The position numbers were made by a program, and so were the translations under genes. From Siphonodentalium dalli (taxonomy: Eukaryota; Mollusca; Scaphopoda; Gadilida; Siphonodentaliidae), in NCBI GenBank assembly GCA_032622095.1, contig CP136068.1, positions 50,090,443 to 50,154,442 of the forward strand: 64,000 nt of DNA, in the 5' to 3' direction. Each line of letters starts with the position of its first letter. Within the stretch, counting starts at the first letter, position 1. Under the pieces are notes generated by a model. It saw nothing but the letters and a program-made list of their open reading frames with translations. It was not told where the DNA came from and did not search any database. Below, in pieces: positions 1 to 12,320 of this stretch.

Positions 1-1084
1 TGTCCGTATTTCATCACGTTATTGTGAGATTACTAACATGCAGTATCCGTATCATCACGTTATATTCGTTAATTTTCCAAGGCCTGTTAAATAATGGCAA
101 GTAAATTAATGTTTCACAGAGTTTGTTTTATGTATAAGCAGCGATGATGGTGCAAATACTGAAATTTGACGGTCGGGTTTGAGGACGGTTTAAAGAATCC
201 TGAGAGTCGATAAAGGATTATGATAATTGGATCCCATTGGATGTGTATGTCTTTTAAGAGAAAACGCTATTTTTATTTCCGTAAGATATTGGAAAAATCG
301 AAATATTGTTTTCATTATTTTCGATTTTGACGTTGAAAATATAGAAGATGACTTATAGTATCGATATCTGATGATTTTATTAAACGGACAAGGCTCATTC
401 GAACGCCAAAATTTATGTATACAAGAGGTGGGTATCTCAACACATACCCACACGGAAGATTCCGAACACATTCTTCGTCGATATGGCGCTGAAAATACCT
501 GATTTGCTTCTTATATTTTCGGATGAATTTGAGATCGTTTCATTAGTGCCGGTTTGAATTTTTTAATCAGCGGTATCGTATATATATACTTAATATTGAT
601 ATCAAAATTAAAAGAGAAAGCAGTGACGTGTGAAGTTTTTAATAGATTGATGTTAATATAGCACAATATACCTTTCCAAAAATTTAGTTTGAGATTCCAG
701 AATTCCAATGAATGAAAATGGTACCATTTTATACGGAGCCCGTACATTGTATTCGAAGTTGTATTATTTATGACTTCAATGCGACTTTCTGTGACATATA
801 CTGCTCGTAGAATTGTATAGTTCAGGTAACTATCGAACTGTATTGGTGAGAAATGAGAAATAATGCAACTGTTGAAGCATTTGACCCTTTTCTAATTACA
901 AAATGTTCGCGTATGCCGGATTCTATGTATTCAGTTTTTCCAAGAATGTCTTCCGTGTCTCCCCGCTGTGCATTGCCAGATCAATAGATCCACGTTGAAT
1001 TGTAAATTCTTCAGGTGCCGACAAATTATCCAAAAACGGGGTTCTTGTTCCGTGTATATCCAATTGTTGAAACCTCACAGTAAT
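1..1084. other. No gene recognised
   Basis: AT-rich sequence. The short open frames on the minus strand have no recognisable domain, no convincing splice context and biased composition, so they are not called. No tandem or inverted repeat was seen here. Confidence 0.5.
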
Positions 1085-1370
1085 GAGCCATCGGATTATC
1101 GAACCTTCGGACAATCATACCAACAGACCCTCGTATTATCGAACCCTCGTATTATCGAACCCTCGGACTATCGAACCATCGGACTACTGAACCCTCGAAC
1201 TATAGAACACTCGGACTATCGAAAACTCGGACTATCGAACCATCGGACTATCGAACCCTCGGACTATCGAACATTCGGACTATCGAACCGTTCGAATATC
1301 GAACCATCGGACTATCGAACCATCGGACTATCGAACCTTCGGACTATCGAACCGTCCGACAATCGTACTG
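1085..1370. repeat. Minisatellite, 16-bp unit
   Basis: About 18 imperfect head-to-tail copies of a 16-bp unit with core GGACTATCGAACC. Variants include CGAACTATAGAAC and CGTATTATCGAACC. The array keeps one frame open across it, which is a by-product of the repeat and not evidence of a gene. Confidence 0.9.
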
Positions 1371-1439
1371 ATGGTCTCTCTCATCCATGCACATAATAGC
1401 TATACTCATTCACATTGCGAGAAATAATCGGGGACCTTT

Positions 1440-1895
1440 TTTGGTTACCGTCATTCACCAGTATTACCATAATTCACCAATATTACCATAATTCACCAAT
1501 ATTACCATAATTCACTTATATTACAATACTTCACTAATATTACCATAATGCATTAATATTACCACAATTCACTAATATTAATATAATTCTCTAATATTAC
1601 CATAATTTAATAATATTACATTAATTCTCTAATATTACCATAATTCACTAATATTACAATAATTCACCAATAGTATTATAACTTACTAACATTACCATAA
1701 TTCACTAACATTATCATAATTCACTGATACTACCATAATTCATTAATATTACCATAATCTACTAATATTACCATAATCTACTAATATTACCATAATTCAC
1801 TAATATTACGGTAATTTACTAATATACCTTAAGTACCAATATTACCATAATTCACTCATATTACCGTAATTCACCAATATTACGGTAATTTCAGT
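1440..1895. repeat. Minisatellite, about 19-bp unit
   Basis: Roughly 23 imperfect copies of an AT-rich unit close to ATTCACTAATATTACCATA. Copies differ by single substitutions and one- or two-base indels. It lies only about 70 bp from the preceding 16-bp array but has an unrelated unit. Confidence 0.9.
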
Positions 1896-2011
1896 CAAAA
1901 ATTTGACGTAAAATAGAAAACTAGTCGACTTTTTGCAAAACAACGACTTTCATTGTAACTACCGGTTAAAAAACTATCAAAACAAATTACTGCAATCAAA
2001 TACAAATACTG

Positions 2012-3443
2012 CAATCTACTCGACAAGGTGGCGTTCTGTCACCTCTCTGCTATCTCGTCTTCATAGACGACCTACTTAACGAACTAGCAACTTCTCCATA
2101 CGGACTAAGAATCTGCAATATCCCATGTGGCGCTCCTACTACTGCCGACGACATCGCTCTTCTGTCGCTATCGAAATCCGGTCTAGAATCCTTGTTGAAC
2201 ATATGTGTGAAATATAGCAGGCAGTGGCGATTCGAATTCTCCTCCACGAAGAGCAAAATTGTTGTATTCAACGAGAATAAAAACTCATATGACCGCTCAG
2301 GAAGGATATGGAGGTTGGGCAATCAAACTATTCAGGAAGTTACAGAATGTGCCCATCTTGGTTTAATTCATGACAAGTTTGCGAAGCAGGTCAATTCCGC
2401 CTCTTCTGTGTCGACAAAAATGAGGAACAACTTTTTCAATATCATGGGTAACAAACTTATGAAATCCACTACACCCATCACCATGACAAATGTCCTCAAA
2501 ACTGTTGTTCTACCGAGAGCTCTCTACGGTGTCGAGTTGGTTCCTTTTTATCAAAGTTCCGCCATCACCATTATGAACAAAGCCGCTAGAACATGTCTCA
2601 AATACGCACAATCCCTCCCAAAACGAGCGTCAACTAGGCTATCGCTAGGTCTTCTTGGATTTCTACCAATTGAATATCAACTGCATATCAAAACACTTTG
2701 CTTTATGGGACGTCTTATCCATCTACCGTTCGGCCATCACTTACCATTACGACTGTTTGTCCTGAACGCACACCTCTACAGACTATACAGTCGCTCCAGT
2801 GGTTTTGTACAGGAAATGTTCTCCATATTAGCCAAATACGATCTTTTGAACTATTTGAACGACTACCTGGACATTGGGGTCATCCCAAAACTGTCAACGT
2901 GGATAACTCTTGTGAAGGCAGCTGTCAGGGGAACGTTCATTTCCTCGTGGCAGACCAAAGTTTCGTCCGATCCATCCTTGCGAATTCTGTGGAAAGTTCA
3001 CCCTAATCCCCTATCAAACTGGGCAGTCTGGAAACTTCTCCATGCATGGAAACGCTCACATGTTGAAATATCTCAAAAACTTAGTACTGCTTCTCAACAG
3101 GACTACCTATGCCAACAATTTAGTGTGTCATCTCTGCAGCGAAGTGTACTCGAACGAAATCGACCACGCCATGTTCGTATGCTCTTCTCCAGCCGCACTC
3201 ATTATTAGAAACTCTTTTTGGGAAGGGATTATCTCTCGTTTCGGCATACCCGAATATTTTCACCTTGCGTCGTTAGCCAGAGATGACCTGGTAGCAACCC
3301 TCCTCGGAAGTTCTCTGGAAACCCTAACAGAACACATATCTCACTGCCTCAAGGAACTAGTACTATATTCTGCGAAGTTCCTGTACGTTCTCAGCACAAT
3401 GATAAGGAATGGCGTACACCAACCCGTGTCTCGTCCATTGTAA
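2012..3443 (+). pseudogene. Non-LTR retrotransposon relic: 3' half of reverse transcriptase and C-terminal zinc motif
   Basis: This is the C-terminal part of a non-LTR retrotransposon polyprotein, 5'-truncated inside the reverse transcriptase. The frame opens at about 2012 with QGGVLSP (2024-2044), the conserved RT block before the catalytic motif. The catalytic block appears as ADDIALLS from 2144, with both aspartates intact; the usual aromatic residue before A is T. The thumb and connection region follow. The first frame runs to 3208, but homology-like sequence moves to the +1 frame at about 3075-3100. There a C-terminal cysteine motif is visible (CHLC at 3126-3137, then H and C about 3170-3182), typical of these elements, ending at the stop near 3443. 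The frameshift and the missing 5' half make it non-functional. The clade cannot be assigned by eye. Confidence 0.85.
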
Positions 3444-4173
3444 TTATCTTCTCAACACCCACGCATGTTGTAACGACTAACTGTCATATCTGTTGGACAA
3501 ATCAGATTTTCCTGCAACAAAAGCTGTTGTGAACATTCAAATGCATATATGCTTCACTCTCGTGGTTTCCAACACCTCTCCATACTTGTACATCACGGCC
3601 CACCATATTGGTCAGGGGAGCCCACTTTAATCCAACTGTATTTATATGTCATGTGTATCGATCTCTCCTATACTTGGAGGTAATAAAGATATCTCACTCT
3701 GGTCGACCACCTCAAGGACGAATGAGGGATTCGGAGTATCCCAGACAGTATGGACAGCTCGACATTCCCCAGACGACGACACACTAAGATCCCATGCATG
3801 TAAACTATTTATCGGCGAAATCGATTATCACGCCATCGTTATTTCCACTGAAATATTTAGTTTGGACATTCAGCTGTTCATGACAAGTGTCTCTGGACTC
3901 GACATGAAGTTGTCTCAAGAACCAATTTTATGCATTGAGCTATTACCATACACAGCAAGGAAGCGGGAATATAATGAATGGAAATTACTTTACGTAACTT
4001 TGGTAGTGCAACAGAATGCTGATGGCTCCCTACTTGCTAGACAGATTTATGGCTCACCATTGCGTCAGACTAGAACTAATTGCATGGAGGTAATCTATCT
4101 CTGACAGTTGTACCTAATATGATGGTGTGATAATGCGGATCAGCTTCACATTCGACCACTCAGAATGTTTGCA
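3444..4173. other. No gene recognised; possibly 3' flank of the retrotransposon
   Basis: An open frame at 3646-4104 (152 residues, plus strand) has no domain I recognise and no clear splice or start context. It could belong to the 3' untranslated part of the upstream element or be chance. No repeat structure was seen. Confidence 0.4.
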
Positions 4174-4749
4174 CAGTGCTCTAAATCGTTTGCTTAAAAT
4201 TTTACCCAACACAATGGTCCATATAGCAGCACGCGAACGTTGGGCCAATTTGAGCCAATGTTGGGCGTATGTTTTTACTCCACGCAGGTTAACACTTTAT
4301 CCAATATTAACTTTCCTTTTGCATTGGGCGATTTTGTGTATCCGAACATGTGTGTGAATAATTACTTAATTATTGGGTCAAATCAATTTTTTCAACATAT
4401 CTTATGAGCTGATAATAAACGCTCGTCATTGATCCTCCACATTAAAATAATGTATTAGCCCCCTTTTATGTCATCTGAGATCAAAGGCACATATCCAGTT
4501 ATAATTCCCCTGGTCAGGTGACACATGCGTACCAATTTTCCTAAATATCGCCTAAGCCTAAGCCTACAAAAATATCACCCAACGCATAAAGGAAATTAAT
4601 ATTGGGTAAATTGTTACCTTGCATGCGTTGAGTAAAAACATTGCCCAACATTCAGCAACATTGGGTAACATTTACCTAACGTTCGCGTGGTGCTATATAT
4701 GCACCATTGTGTTGGCTAAATTTCACCCAACGCGATTTAGAGTGTGCTG
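4174..4749. mobile_element. MITE with long inverted arms (about 580 bp)
   Basis: Two arms of about 190 bp (4174-4350 and 4555-4749) are imperfect inverted complements. The left starts CAGTGCTCTAAATCG, and the right end read in reverse starts CAGCACACTCTAAATCG. Matching blocks include CCAACACAATGG, CGCGAACGTTRGG and CCAATATTAA. Both arms carry CCCAACGTTGGG-like palindromes, also the core of the satellite at 10.2-11.9 kb. No coding capacity is seen. A target duplication was not identified, so the superfamily is open. Confidence 0.75.
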
Positions 4750-5385
4750 TTATAATATCCATGGAGGTTGTCACACTATAGTCACACTGGTCATGGTAGT
4801 AAATGTTCATATCTAGGGACGAGGGCCTGACAACCAGCCGCTAAAACAAATGTCATTATTATTCCAAAATAGGCCAGCAATTTCGCTTAAGAATTTACAA
4901 TTTCGACCAACATCGCGGGTCCATTTCTCCGTCCAAGTCGTGGCATGATACCGCTCTACCATGCAATGAAGTAGAGAAAGTTTCCGAGGATATCAACTAG
5001 ATGCCATAATAACCAGGTTCAACCACATGTACGTATAACTTATAACCTGTGTTGCCATTGCCAACAAAGGTCACCTGACTCACTGGATCATTTCGCCTAC
5101 GCGTATTCGGTCAAATAATTTAGAAAACCTGTGTCCAACGTGTAACATACGAAGCGTGTAGGGAAGAGGAATATTTTAATGTTCTGATAACCGAATGCGC
5201 GATCAACGCTGTGCAGGCAGAGATGTTCCTGCGCGGAACGATCTTAATTTGATTGAAGCAATTAAGCTTATCGCTGTCGCATTGTGGCCGCTTGTTTTCG
5301 CGACCGATTGTTAATTACAAGTTCGCTAGATGTTGGCCGATATCTATAAACTCGTATATGTTTGGTGCCGTACAATCATCTGACT
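4750..5385. other. No gene recognised
   Basis: Unique-looking sequence between a MITE and a minisatellite. No domain, splice-bounded open frame or repeat is evident. Confidence 0.4.
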
Positions 5386-6014
5386 GTTACCACCAAGTGC
5401 ATCTCTATGGCGATACTATAGTAATACTGTGTTACCACCATGTGCATCTCTATGGCGATACTATAGTAATACTGTGTTACCATCATGTGCATCTCTATGG
5501 CGATACTATAGTAATACTGTGTTACCACCATGTGCATCTCTATGGCGATACTATAGTAATACTGTGTTACCACCATGTGCATCTCTATGGCGATACTATA
5601 GTAATACTGTGTTACCACCATGTGCATCTCTATGGCGATACTATAGTAATACTGTGTTACCACCATGTGCATCTCTATGGCGATACTATAGTAATACTGT
5701 GTTACCACCATGTGCATCTCTATGGCGATACTATAGTAATACTGTGTTACCACCATGTGCATCTCTATGGCGATACTATAGTAATACTGTAAACACACTG
5801 TTACCGCCATGTGCATCTCTATGGCGATACTATAGTAATACTGTAAACACACTGTTACCACCATGTGCATCTCTATGGCGATACTATAGTAATACTGTAA
5901 ACACACTGTTACCGCCATGTGCATCTCTATGGCGATACTATAGTAATACTGTAAACACACTGTTACCACCATGAGCATCTCTATGGCGATACTATAGTAA
6001 TACTGTAAACACAC
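5386..6014. repeat. Minisatellite, 45-bp then 54-bp units
   Basis: Thirteen very similar copies. The conserved block CTATGGCGATACTATAGT recurs at 5405 and then every 45 bp up to 5765, then every 54 bp to 5981. The longer form differs by an added 9-bp AAACACACT. Because 45 and 54 are multiples of three, several frames on both strands stay open; these are not genes. Low divergence suggests recent expansion or ongoing homogenisation. Confidence 0.95.
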
Positions 6015-6059
6015 GTTACACGTTACACGTATAATTGTTGCTGGAACTGGTTGATCTTA

Positions 6060-6190
6060 GGGAGGCACCCCATTCAGTCGCACACGAACTCACCTACCCT
6101 CACACGCATCCTCACACAACCAAATACACACGCACCCTCATTTAAAGATCCACACATATGCACACGACCTCACACAGCATCACACACAGA
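6060..6190. repeat. CA-rich low-complexity stretch
   Basis: Irregular CACACR-rich sequence with repeated CTCACAC and ACACGCAC words. It is a degenerate dinucleotide-type repeat with no fixed unit. Confidence 0.6.
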
Positions 6191-8106
6191 ATAGACATCA
6201 GTGTATATATATGCAACATTATGTCAAATGAACTCATCAAGGTGACATCAAACACAAATCCGATCAACACACATGGAAACCGTTAGACATTGAGCCACTA
6301 TTATAGACATCAACCCCACTGTCTTTCACGAATAATGTTTCCTTCAATTAGAATATGTAGTAGCCAAAGATCCGGATTATTGGGGTTAGTTTTCCATCTG
6401 TAACTCAATGACTAAGAGTTTCATATCGGACCGTAGATACCGTCAAAGGAACAAAAGTGTCAATTGGATAAGAAACTGTACAGTAGCGTTTATTGGACAA
6501 CAAATTGAGTAAATGTGAAAAGAATTTGCCCACGGAGTCCAAAGGTGGTAATTACCGCGTGTTATGTACGGAAACATCGAAAGCCGGAATTAGGTTGAGG
6601 CCGAATATTGAAAAATCGACGACCATGGGAAAACCAAAAGTGCCTGATCACGAACACGTTGCTGCAAAATTATCATTTTAGATGCAATAACGAGAGGGCA
6701 CCTTTGACTGTATGGACAGGCGATGCGATATATTGAATACAAATAATATAAAAATGCATAATAATGGTGTGAATAAGTCAAGTGATGCACGATTTGCATA
6801 AAGATATCATTAAATCGTTCATTCAGACAACGGCTCAAAGTCGACAAGGCATTTGAGAGCATGATTCATATAGCCTCCAAAGTTTTGCTGTATGCAACAC
6901 AAATGTGCGTGTAAAATCAGAAATATCCGCTACTTCATCAGACAAATCAATTGGCATGGAACTCAGGAAGACAGCAAGTAATTCGTCCGATTTTACATAT
7001 ATCGTGAATAGAGCCGAATTAGCCATGGCTGTATTATGGTGACATATACAGAGCTAACTACCGACTGAGTCACTGGGAGTCACTGATTCTGAGTGAATGT
7101 TTGCAGACAATTGAGAGCGTGTCTAGCATATCATCTATAAGTCTGACAGTTTGGTCCTAAGTGATAATTTAGGGGTTTGCTAACACCAAGAAATATAACT
7201 TAGTTGGGTATCATTTAATTACGGATAGAACGGTGACTATAGAGCAAGCCTGACTGAAATGTGAAATGTTAGCTTATATATATATGTGTGATCGTAAGCA
7301 CTCGGATATTGCAATATAATGTACCTATCTTAACCCGTTAACTGTACTTTTTCAGGACACCTCTCTGTGAAATCCAACAGTCCTCTACCTGCTACCCTCG
7401 TTCTGATGTATATACACCATCTCCAAATACTACTATATATACCCTCGTTCTGATTTATACATCTCCAAATACTACTATATTTACCAATTTTCTTTTTGTT
7501 TCATTTATTAAGTTCACTCAAAATCACACACAACTATTAATATGTATAACCTGACGTAATTATCTCGCGAGAAACAGAAAAACAAATATACGATGATCAA
7601 ATAATCATTGATTGATGCAGAAATTCTTAATCACCTGTTCATATCTGACGATATACAAGGACAGCACTAACAATCGCACCATTGACACACAATATTACGC
7701 CCTCTATAGGGTGTATATTGGCAGGCTTATTTGGCCGTGGCGTTGGAGGTGATGGAGTAAATTTGATTGGAAAGGTACTCGGCATTTTGAATACTTATTT
7801 TGTATGTTCTATGTATATCGGGCCAGCTAACACTATGCACAAGTCGGTGCCACGCTAACGCTGTGATTTCGCTCCAACTTGACCCGGTGAAATCTTTTCT
7901 TTTGCGTTTAGTTTGGTTTGGTTTTGTGTTCTGGAAGTCGTTGTCTCTTCGCCACCACGAAGATATAAACTTGTCTTTGCAGATGGACACCGCTTACATA
8001 TTAAAGTAGAAGGCAAATACGTGCATTGTTTACTCTAGAAGACAAATAATTGCCTCGTTTGTTCCATGCAGATGCTAACTTGTGCCTTTCGTTTTGGTAA
8101 CTGCAC
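6191..8106. other. No gene recognised
   Basis: Short open frames on both strands (for example 6835-7026 and 7727-7990 minus) have no recognisable domain. A small imperfect duplication lies at 7388-7482, where CCCTCGTTCTGATKTATA and CATCTCCAAATACTACTATA recur. Nothing else is supported. Confidence 0.4.
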
Positions 8107-8532
8107 TTAAAGGTACTCAATACGATTAAGCACCCCTAAATTACGATTTCTTTGGCTTCAGGGGTAAAAGATATTTGATTCGAGTCGAGGAACCCACCTA
8201 TCAAAGCTCAGAGTGATCAGATATTGATTTTTGAAGTTTGTTATTTCTCGAGATGTGCATTAATAATTGCCCCAGAAACACTTATTCAAACGGACGAAGA
8301 TGGATAACTCTAAAATCAAGTGGTAATAATAACGCAAATTTGACCGAGACCATCCTTTTGACGGCGTGTTTCTGGGCCACAAACAATAGAAATAACAAAA
8401 CTTCAAAAATTGATATCTGACCACTCTGAGCGTTGATGGGTATAGGTTCCTCGACTCGAATCAAATATGTTTTACCCCCGAAGTCAAAGAAATAGTAATT
8501 TATGAGGGTCTGATCGGATTGAGTACCTTTAA
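8107..8532. mobile_element. MITE with TTAA ends (TIR AGGTACTCAAT)
   Basis: About 165-bp arms are inverted complements of one another. The left is TTAA then AGGTACTCAATACGAT, and the right ends mirror it and finish with TTAA. Internal matching blocks include TTTGATTCGAGTCGAGGAACC and CCCAGAAACAC. The four-base TTAA at both ends (8107-8110, 8529-8532) fits a TTAA target duplication; a TA target with a longer TIR is also possible. No coding sequence is present. Confidence 0.85.
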
Positions 8533-9550
8533 CGAGGAATTGTAGTCACTAGTTTCGGTGCGATCTTACCACTTGTATTGCAGTAGGCTAAACGTACTTG
8601 CACTGCACCATAGCACATGGACCTGTTATCGTGAACGTGGCGACACGGTGCCTCACCCCCTATATCATACCACGAATCTCGACGTCAGCTTCCCCCGTAA
8701 AGATCATACTCCACTAGTTCAAAACCTGGGAATATTTTTATGTTGTACCAGGGAATTATTTAACATTATAACATTGCAAAATCAATACAGGTAATATATT
8801 TCTTAGTTACATTGTTAGAAAAATGCCGTCGCTTTAACGGTGTCATACCGTGCAACATCGCTGCCAACCTTGGACCGTTAAACATACGTTAGCATGCATG
8901 TTCCACGGTACAAAACTGTTTAAGTAACTGGCAGACTGTAACAGTAACAGGCAGACCGTTGTATATTTTACAATTCAACACCGTTTAATTAATATCAAGA
9001 ACTTAACTAATAACGGTCAGACGAATGGTATTTTTCACGGGTGACCACACATTTTTAGCTCTTAATTTGCTAATTTACCGTAGAATTAGCTCGCGGTGAC
9101 AATATGATTTCCCGATAGGCATTAAGATTCATATGTTTTAGAATGGTCGAAATTAGTATTGTTCGTAACTGAAAAATACATCTTAATTCTTATATTACGA
9201 TCATAGTTTTGATGAAATTAAAATCCTCAATGCATAATATGACAGACAATACTTATCAAACTTTGAAACGTTTCTGATAGAAAGCGTAGACATTTTAGTG
9301 ACGTAGTACCCTATTCGTAATTCTTATCAGTAGTAGTTTATTGTGCGAAAGGTGTCTAACGACGTCTATTAGTCCCATGGAGCACCTCTAACAAGCCAGT
9401 TGATTTAAAACACATTGTCTGCTGAAAATTATAACGCCCAAAGCGTCATTTAAAAACAAATCGAGTTTGGCATATCGTTGCATATCGTTGCATCTGCAAA
9501 GGGATGTGATGTGAGATAATCTTGTTTTCTCTGGCGTCGAGGAATAAAAA
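8533..9550. other. No gene recognised
   Basis: No supported gene. Words such as GTAACAGGCAGACCG recur locally near 8920-8960, but no array forms. The minus-strand open frame at 9388-9762 is antisense to the ORF1 relic that follows. Confidence 0.4.
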
Positions 9551-9960
9551 ATGTCAGATGAAATCGAAAATGTGACAACTGACGATGATCTGGCTCGATT
9601 CATTGAAAAGAAACTGGAAGCGAAACAGGCAATTGGATTAGAATTTGTTAAACGCATGGGAAATTTCACATCAGGAAAAAGCCGACCAATATTGGCAAAG
9701 TTCTCAAAGGTCAAGTACAGATAACTAGTTCGAAAACAGAGCGGCCTACTGAAACACACCAACTATTTCATTAACGAACAACTACCCAAAGTCATGAACG
9801 AATATCACAAAGACGTACTGAACCCGCTCGCAAAAGACGCTCTAGGAAATGGTCAATTCCCACGAATAGTAGGTGATCGTTTATACTTTGACAACAAAGA
9901 GGTCAAGCCGAAAACCAAACCATTCTACCGCCCAGAGAAGGACACCGCTAATCCCATAAA
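9551..9960 (+). pseudogene. Non-LTR retrotransposon ORF1-like relic
   Basis: The reading starts at an ATG at 9551 and is one frame interrupted by a TAA at 9722-9724. It resembles the RNA-binding ORF1 protein that precedes the polymerase in several non-LTR elements. Features are an acidic N-terminus, then a segment with SRPILAKF, then YFINEQLP, then a basic region ending near KVKPKTKP. ORF1 proteins of this kind have an RRM-like core with the pattern RP-I--KF followed by --FINEDLP. The resemblance is by memory of the pattern, not by search. No polymerase segment of the same element lies downstream; the satellite array follows within 300 bp. Confidence 0.55.
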
Positions 9961-9964
9961 ACCG

Positions 9965-10225
9965 AGGTGCTGTTTACATACGCGCGTTGAAATTTTTCAA
10001 CGCTTAAAAATAAAAGCGCATTACCGTTTACATGAACGCGATGAGCTGAGAAATTTAATCTTGGTGACCAGATCAATTGTTGTTAAATTACAAACAAAGT
10101 CGTGACAAAACGGTGACTGGAGCCATGTTGTGAATGATTTTATACTCAGGTATTTTAATTCGTAGAGAGCACACATCAGAGATGTGACGACAGGGTGGGT
10201 GCATCGCCACCACCACGCATTGACG
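9965..10225. repeat. Dispersed sequence with GTTTACATGAACGCGA motif
   Basis: The words GCTGTTTACATACGCGCG and GTTTACATGAACGCGA occur here. Close relatives occur at 16990-17080 (GTTTACGTGAACGCGA, GCGTTTACATGAATGG), suggesting two diverged copies of one dispersed repeat. Boundaries are not resolved. Confidence 0.35.
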
Positions 10226-11885
10226 TCCGTTGGGCCAACGTTATGTCAACCAATGGGTTTAGTTTCCAACGTTAAGCCAACCAATGGGTTTAGTTTCCAA
10301 CGTTAAGCCAACCAATGAGTTTAGTTTCCAACGTTAAGCCAACCAATGAGTTTAGTTTCCAACGTTAAGCCAACCAATGGGTTTAGTTTCCAACGTTAAG
10401 CCAACCAATGGGTTTAGTTTCCAAAGTTAAGCCAACCAATGGGTTTAGTTTCCAACGTTAAGCCAACCAATGGGTTTAATTTCCAACGTTAAGCCAACCA
10501 ATGAGTTTAGTTTCCAACGTTAAGCCAACCAATGAGTTTAGTTTCCAACGTTAAGCCAACCAATGAGTTTAGTTTCCAACGTTAAGCCAACCAATGAGTT
10601 TAGTTTCCAAAGTTAAGCCAACCAATGAGTTTAGTTTCCAACGTTAAGCCAACCAATGAGTTTAGTTTCCAACGTTAAGCCAACCAATGGGTTTAGTTTC
10701 CAACGTTAAGCCAACCAATGGGTTTAGTTTCCAAAGTTAAGCCAACCAATGGGTTTAGTTTCCAACGTTAAGCCAACCAATGGGTTTAATTTCCAACGTT
10801 AAGCCAACCAATGAGTTTAGTTTCCAACGTTAAGCCAACCAATGGGTTTAGTTTCCAACGTTAAGCCAACCAATGAGTTTAGTTTCCAACGTTAAGCCAA
10901 CCAATGAGTTTAGTTTCCAACGTTAAGCCAACCAATGGGTTTAGTTTCCAACGTTAAGCCAACCAATGGGTTTAGTTTCCAAAGTTAAGCCAACCAATGG
11001 GTTTAGTTTCCAACGTTAAGCCAACCAATGGGTTTAATTTCCAACGTTAAGCCAACCAATGAGTTTAGTTTCCAACGTTAAGCCAACCAATGAGTTTAGT
11101 TTCCAACGTTAAGCCAACCAATGGGTTTAGTTTCCAACGTTAAGCCAACCAATGAGTTTAGTTTCCAACGTTAAGCCAACCAATGGGTTTAGTTTCCAAC
11201 GTTAAGCCAACCAATGAGTTTAGTTTCCAACGTTAAGCCAACCAATGAGTTTAGTTTCCAACGTTAAGCCAACCAATGGGTTTAGTTTCCAACGTTGGGC
11301 CAACGTTAAGCCAACCAATGGGTTTAGTTTCCAACGTTGGGCCAACGTTATGCCAACCAATGGGTTTAGTTTCCAACGTTATGCCAAACAATGGGTTTAG
11401 TTTCCAACGTTGGGCCAACGTTATGTCAACCAATGGGTTTAGTTTCCAACGTTGGGCCAACGTTATGCCAAACAATGGGTTTAGTTTCCAACGTTGGGCC
11501 AACGTTATGACAACCAATGGGTTTAGTTTCCAACGTTGGGCCAACGTTATTCCAAACAATGGGTTTAGTTTCCAATATTGGGCCAACGTTATGTCAACCA
11601 ATGGATTTAGTTTCCAATGTTGGGCCAACGTTATGCCAAACAATGGGTTTAGTTTCCAACGTTGGGCCAACGTTATGTCAACCAATGGGTTTAGTTTCCA
11701 ACGTTGGGCCAACGTTATGCCAAACAATGGGTTTAGTTTCCAACGTTGGGCCAACGTTATGTCAACCAATGGGTTTAGTTTTCAACGTTGGGCCAACGTT
11801 ATGCCAACCAATGGGTTTATTTTCCAACGTTGGGCCAACGTTTTGTCAACCAATGGGTTTAGTTTCCAATGTTGTATATGTCGCC
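10226..11885. repeat. Satellite of 31-bp and 42-bp related units
   Basis: One 42-bp copy (about 10226-10266) is followed by about 33 copies of a 31-bp unit (10267-11297) and about 14 copies of the 42-bp unit (11298-11885). The 31-bp unit contains CCAACGTTAAGCCAACCAAT. The 42-bp unit differs mainly by 11 extra bases, a second CCAACGTT block. Diagnostic variants (CCAAAGTT, TTTAATTTCC, ATGAGTTTA) recur at about 8-10 unit spacing in the 31-bp part, indicating higher-order duplication. The 42-bp part alternates GCCAAACA and GTCAACCA forms, an 84-bp dimer. Confidence 0.95.
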
Positions 11886-12124
11886 CAACGTAGGACCAAT
11901 ACGTTGGCCAAACGTTGACCCAAGGAGAAAAATTACGTTGGCCCAACGTTGGTTTTCAATTTGATTCACGCATGCCACGCGATTATACAGACATAACTGT
12001 GTTTGGAATAATGATTCTTTATTTCGTATATGAACAGGACAGGACAGCCCTTGAGCCATGCACAAATCGTTTTGTAATGGTATTTCGACTATATAGTCTC
12101 TTTCGAGTCCATAATTTACAGTCA

Positions 12125-12320
12125 TAGTATGGCGGCTAAGTGTAAAATTATGGTCAAATCGTTCAGTTGGTGATACAAGCATGAAACTTGGTATGCATGA
12201 TCAATATATATTAATAAAAACAATTGCTCGACAAACCAATCAAAATGGCCACCACATTCAAGATGGTCGCCGTTTTTTCAAAATGGCCGCCGTGTTGAAC
12301 TTCTACCCAATATATAAGAT
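12125..12320 (+). repeat. Left terminal inverted repeat of the 4.5-kb transposon
   Basis: Inverted complement of 16440-16641. It contains GCATGAAACTTGGTATGC and three spaced copies of AAGATGG/AAAATGGCCGCC. The phrase ATGAAACTTGGTATGC also appears in the tandem repeats at 27.3-28.2 kb. Confidence 0.75.

Noticed and set aside
2050-2322. Minus-strand open frame opposite the RT
   Set aside because: It is antisense to the clear RT blocks QGGVLSP and ADDIALLS.
3646-4104. 152-residue open frame as a host gene
   Set aside because: No domain, no splice signals and immediately downstream of a dead retrotransposon; left as unannotated.
5253-6014. Open frames of 179-212 residues on both strands across the 45/54-bp array
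   Set aside because: The unit lengths are multiples of three with no stop in those phases, so the frames are created by the repeat; both strands are open at once.
11251-11918. Open frames up to 205 residues in the 42-bp satellite
   Set aside because: 42 is a multiple of three; three overlapping frames on two strands are open, which indicates repeat artefacts.
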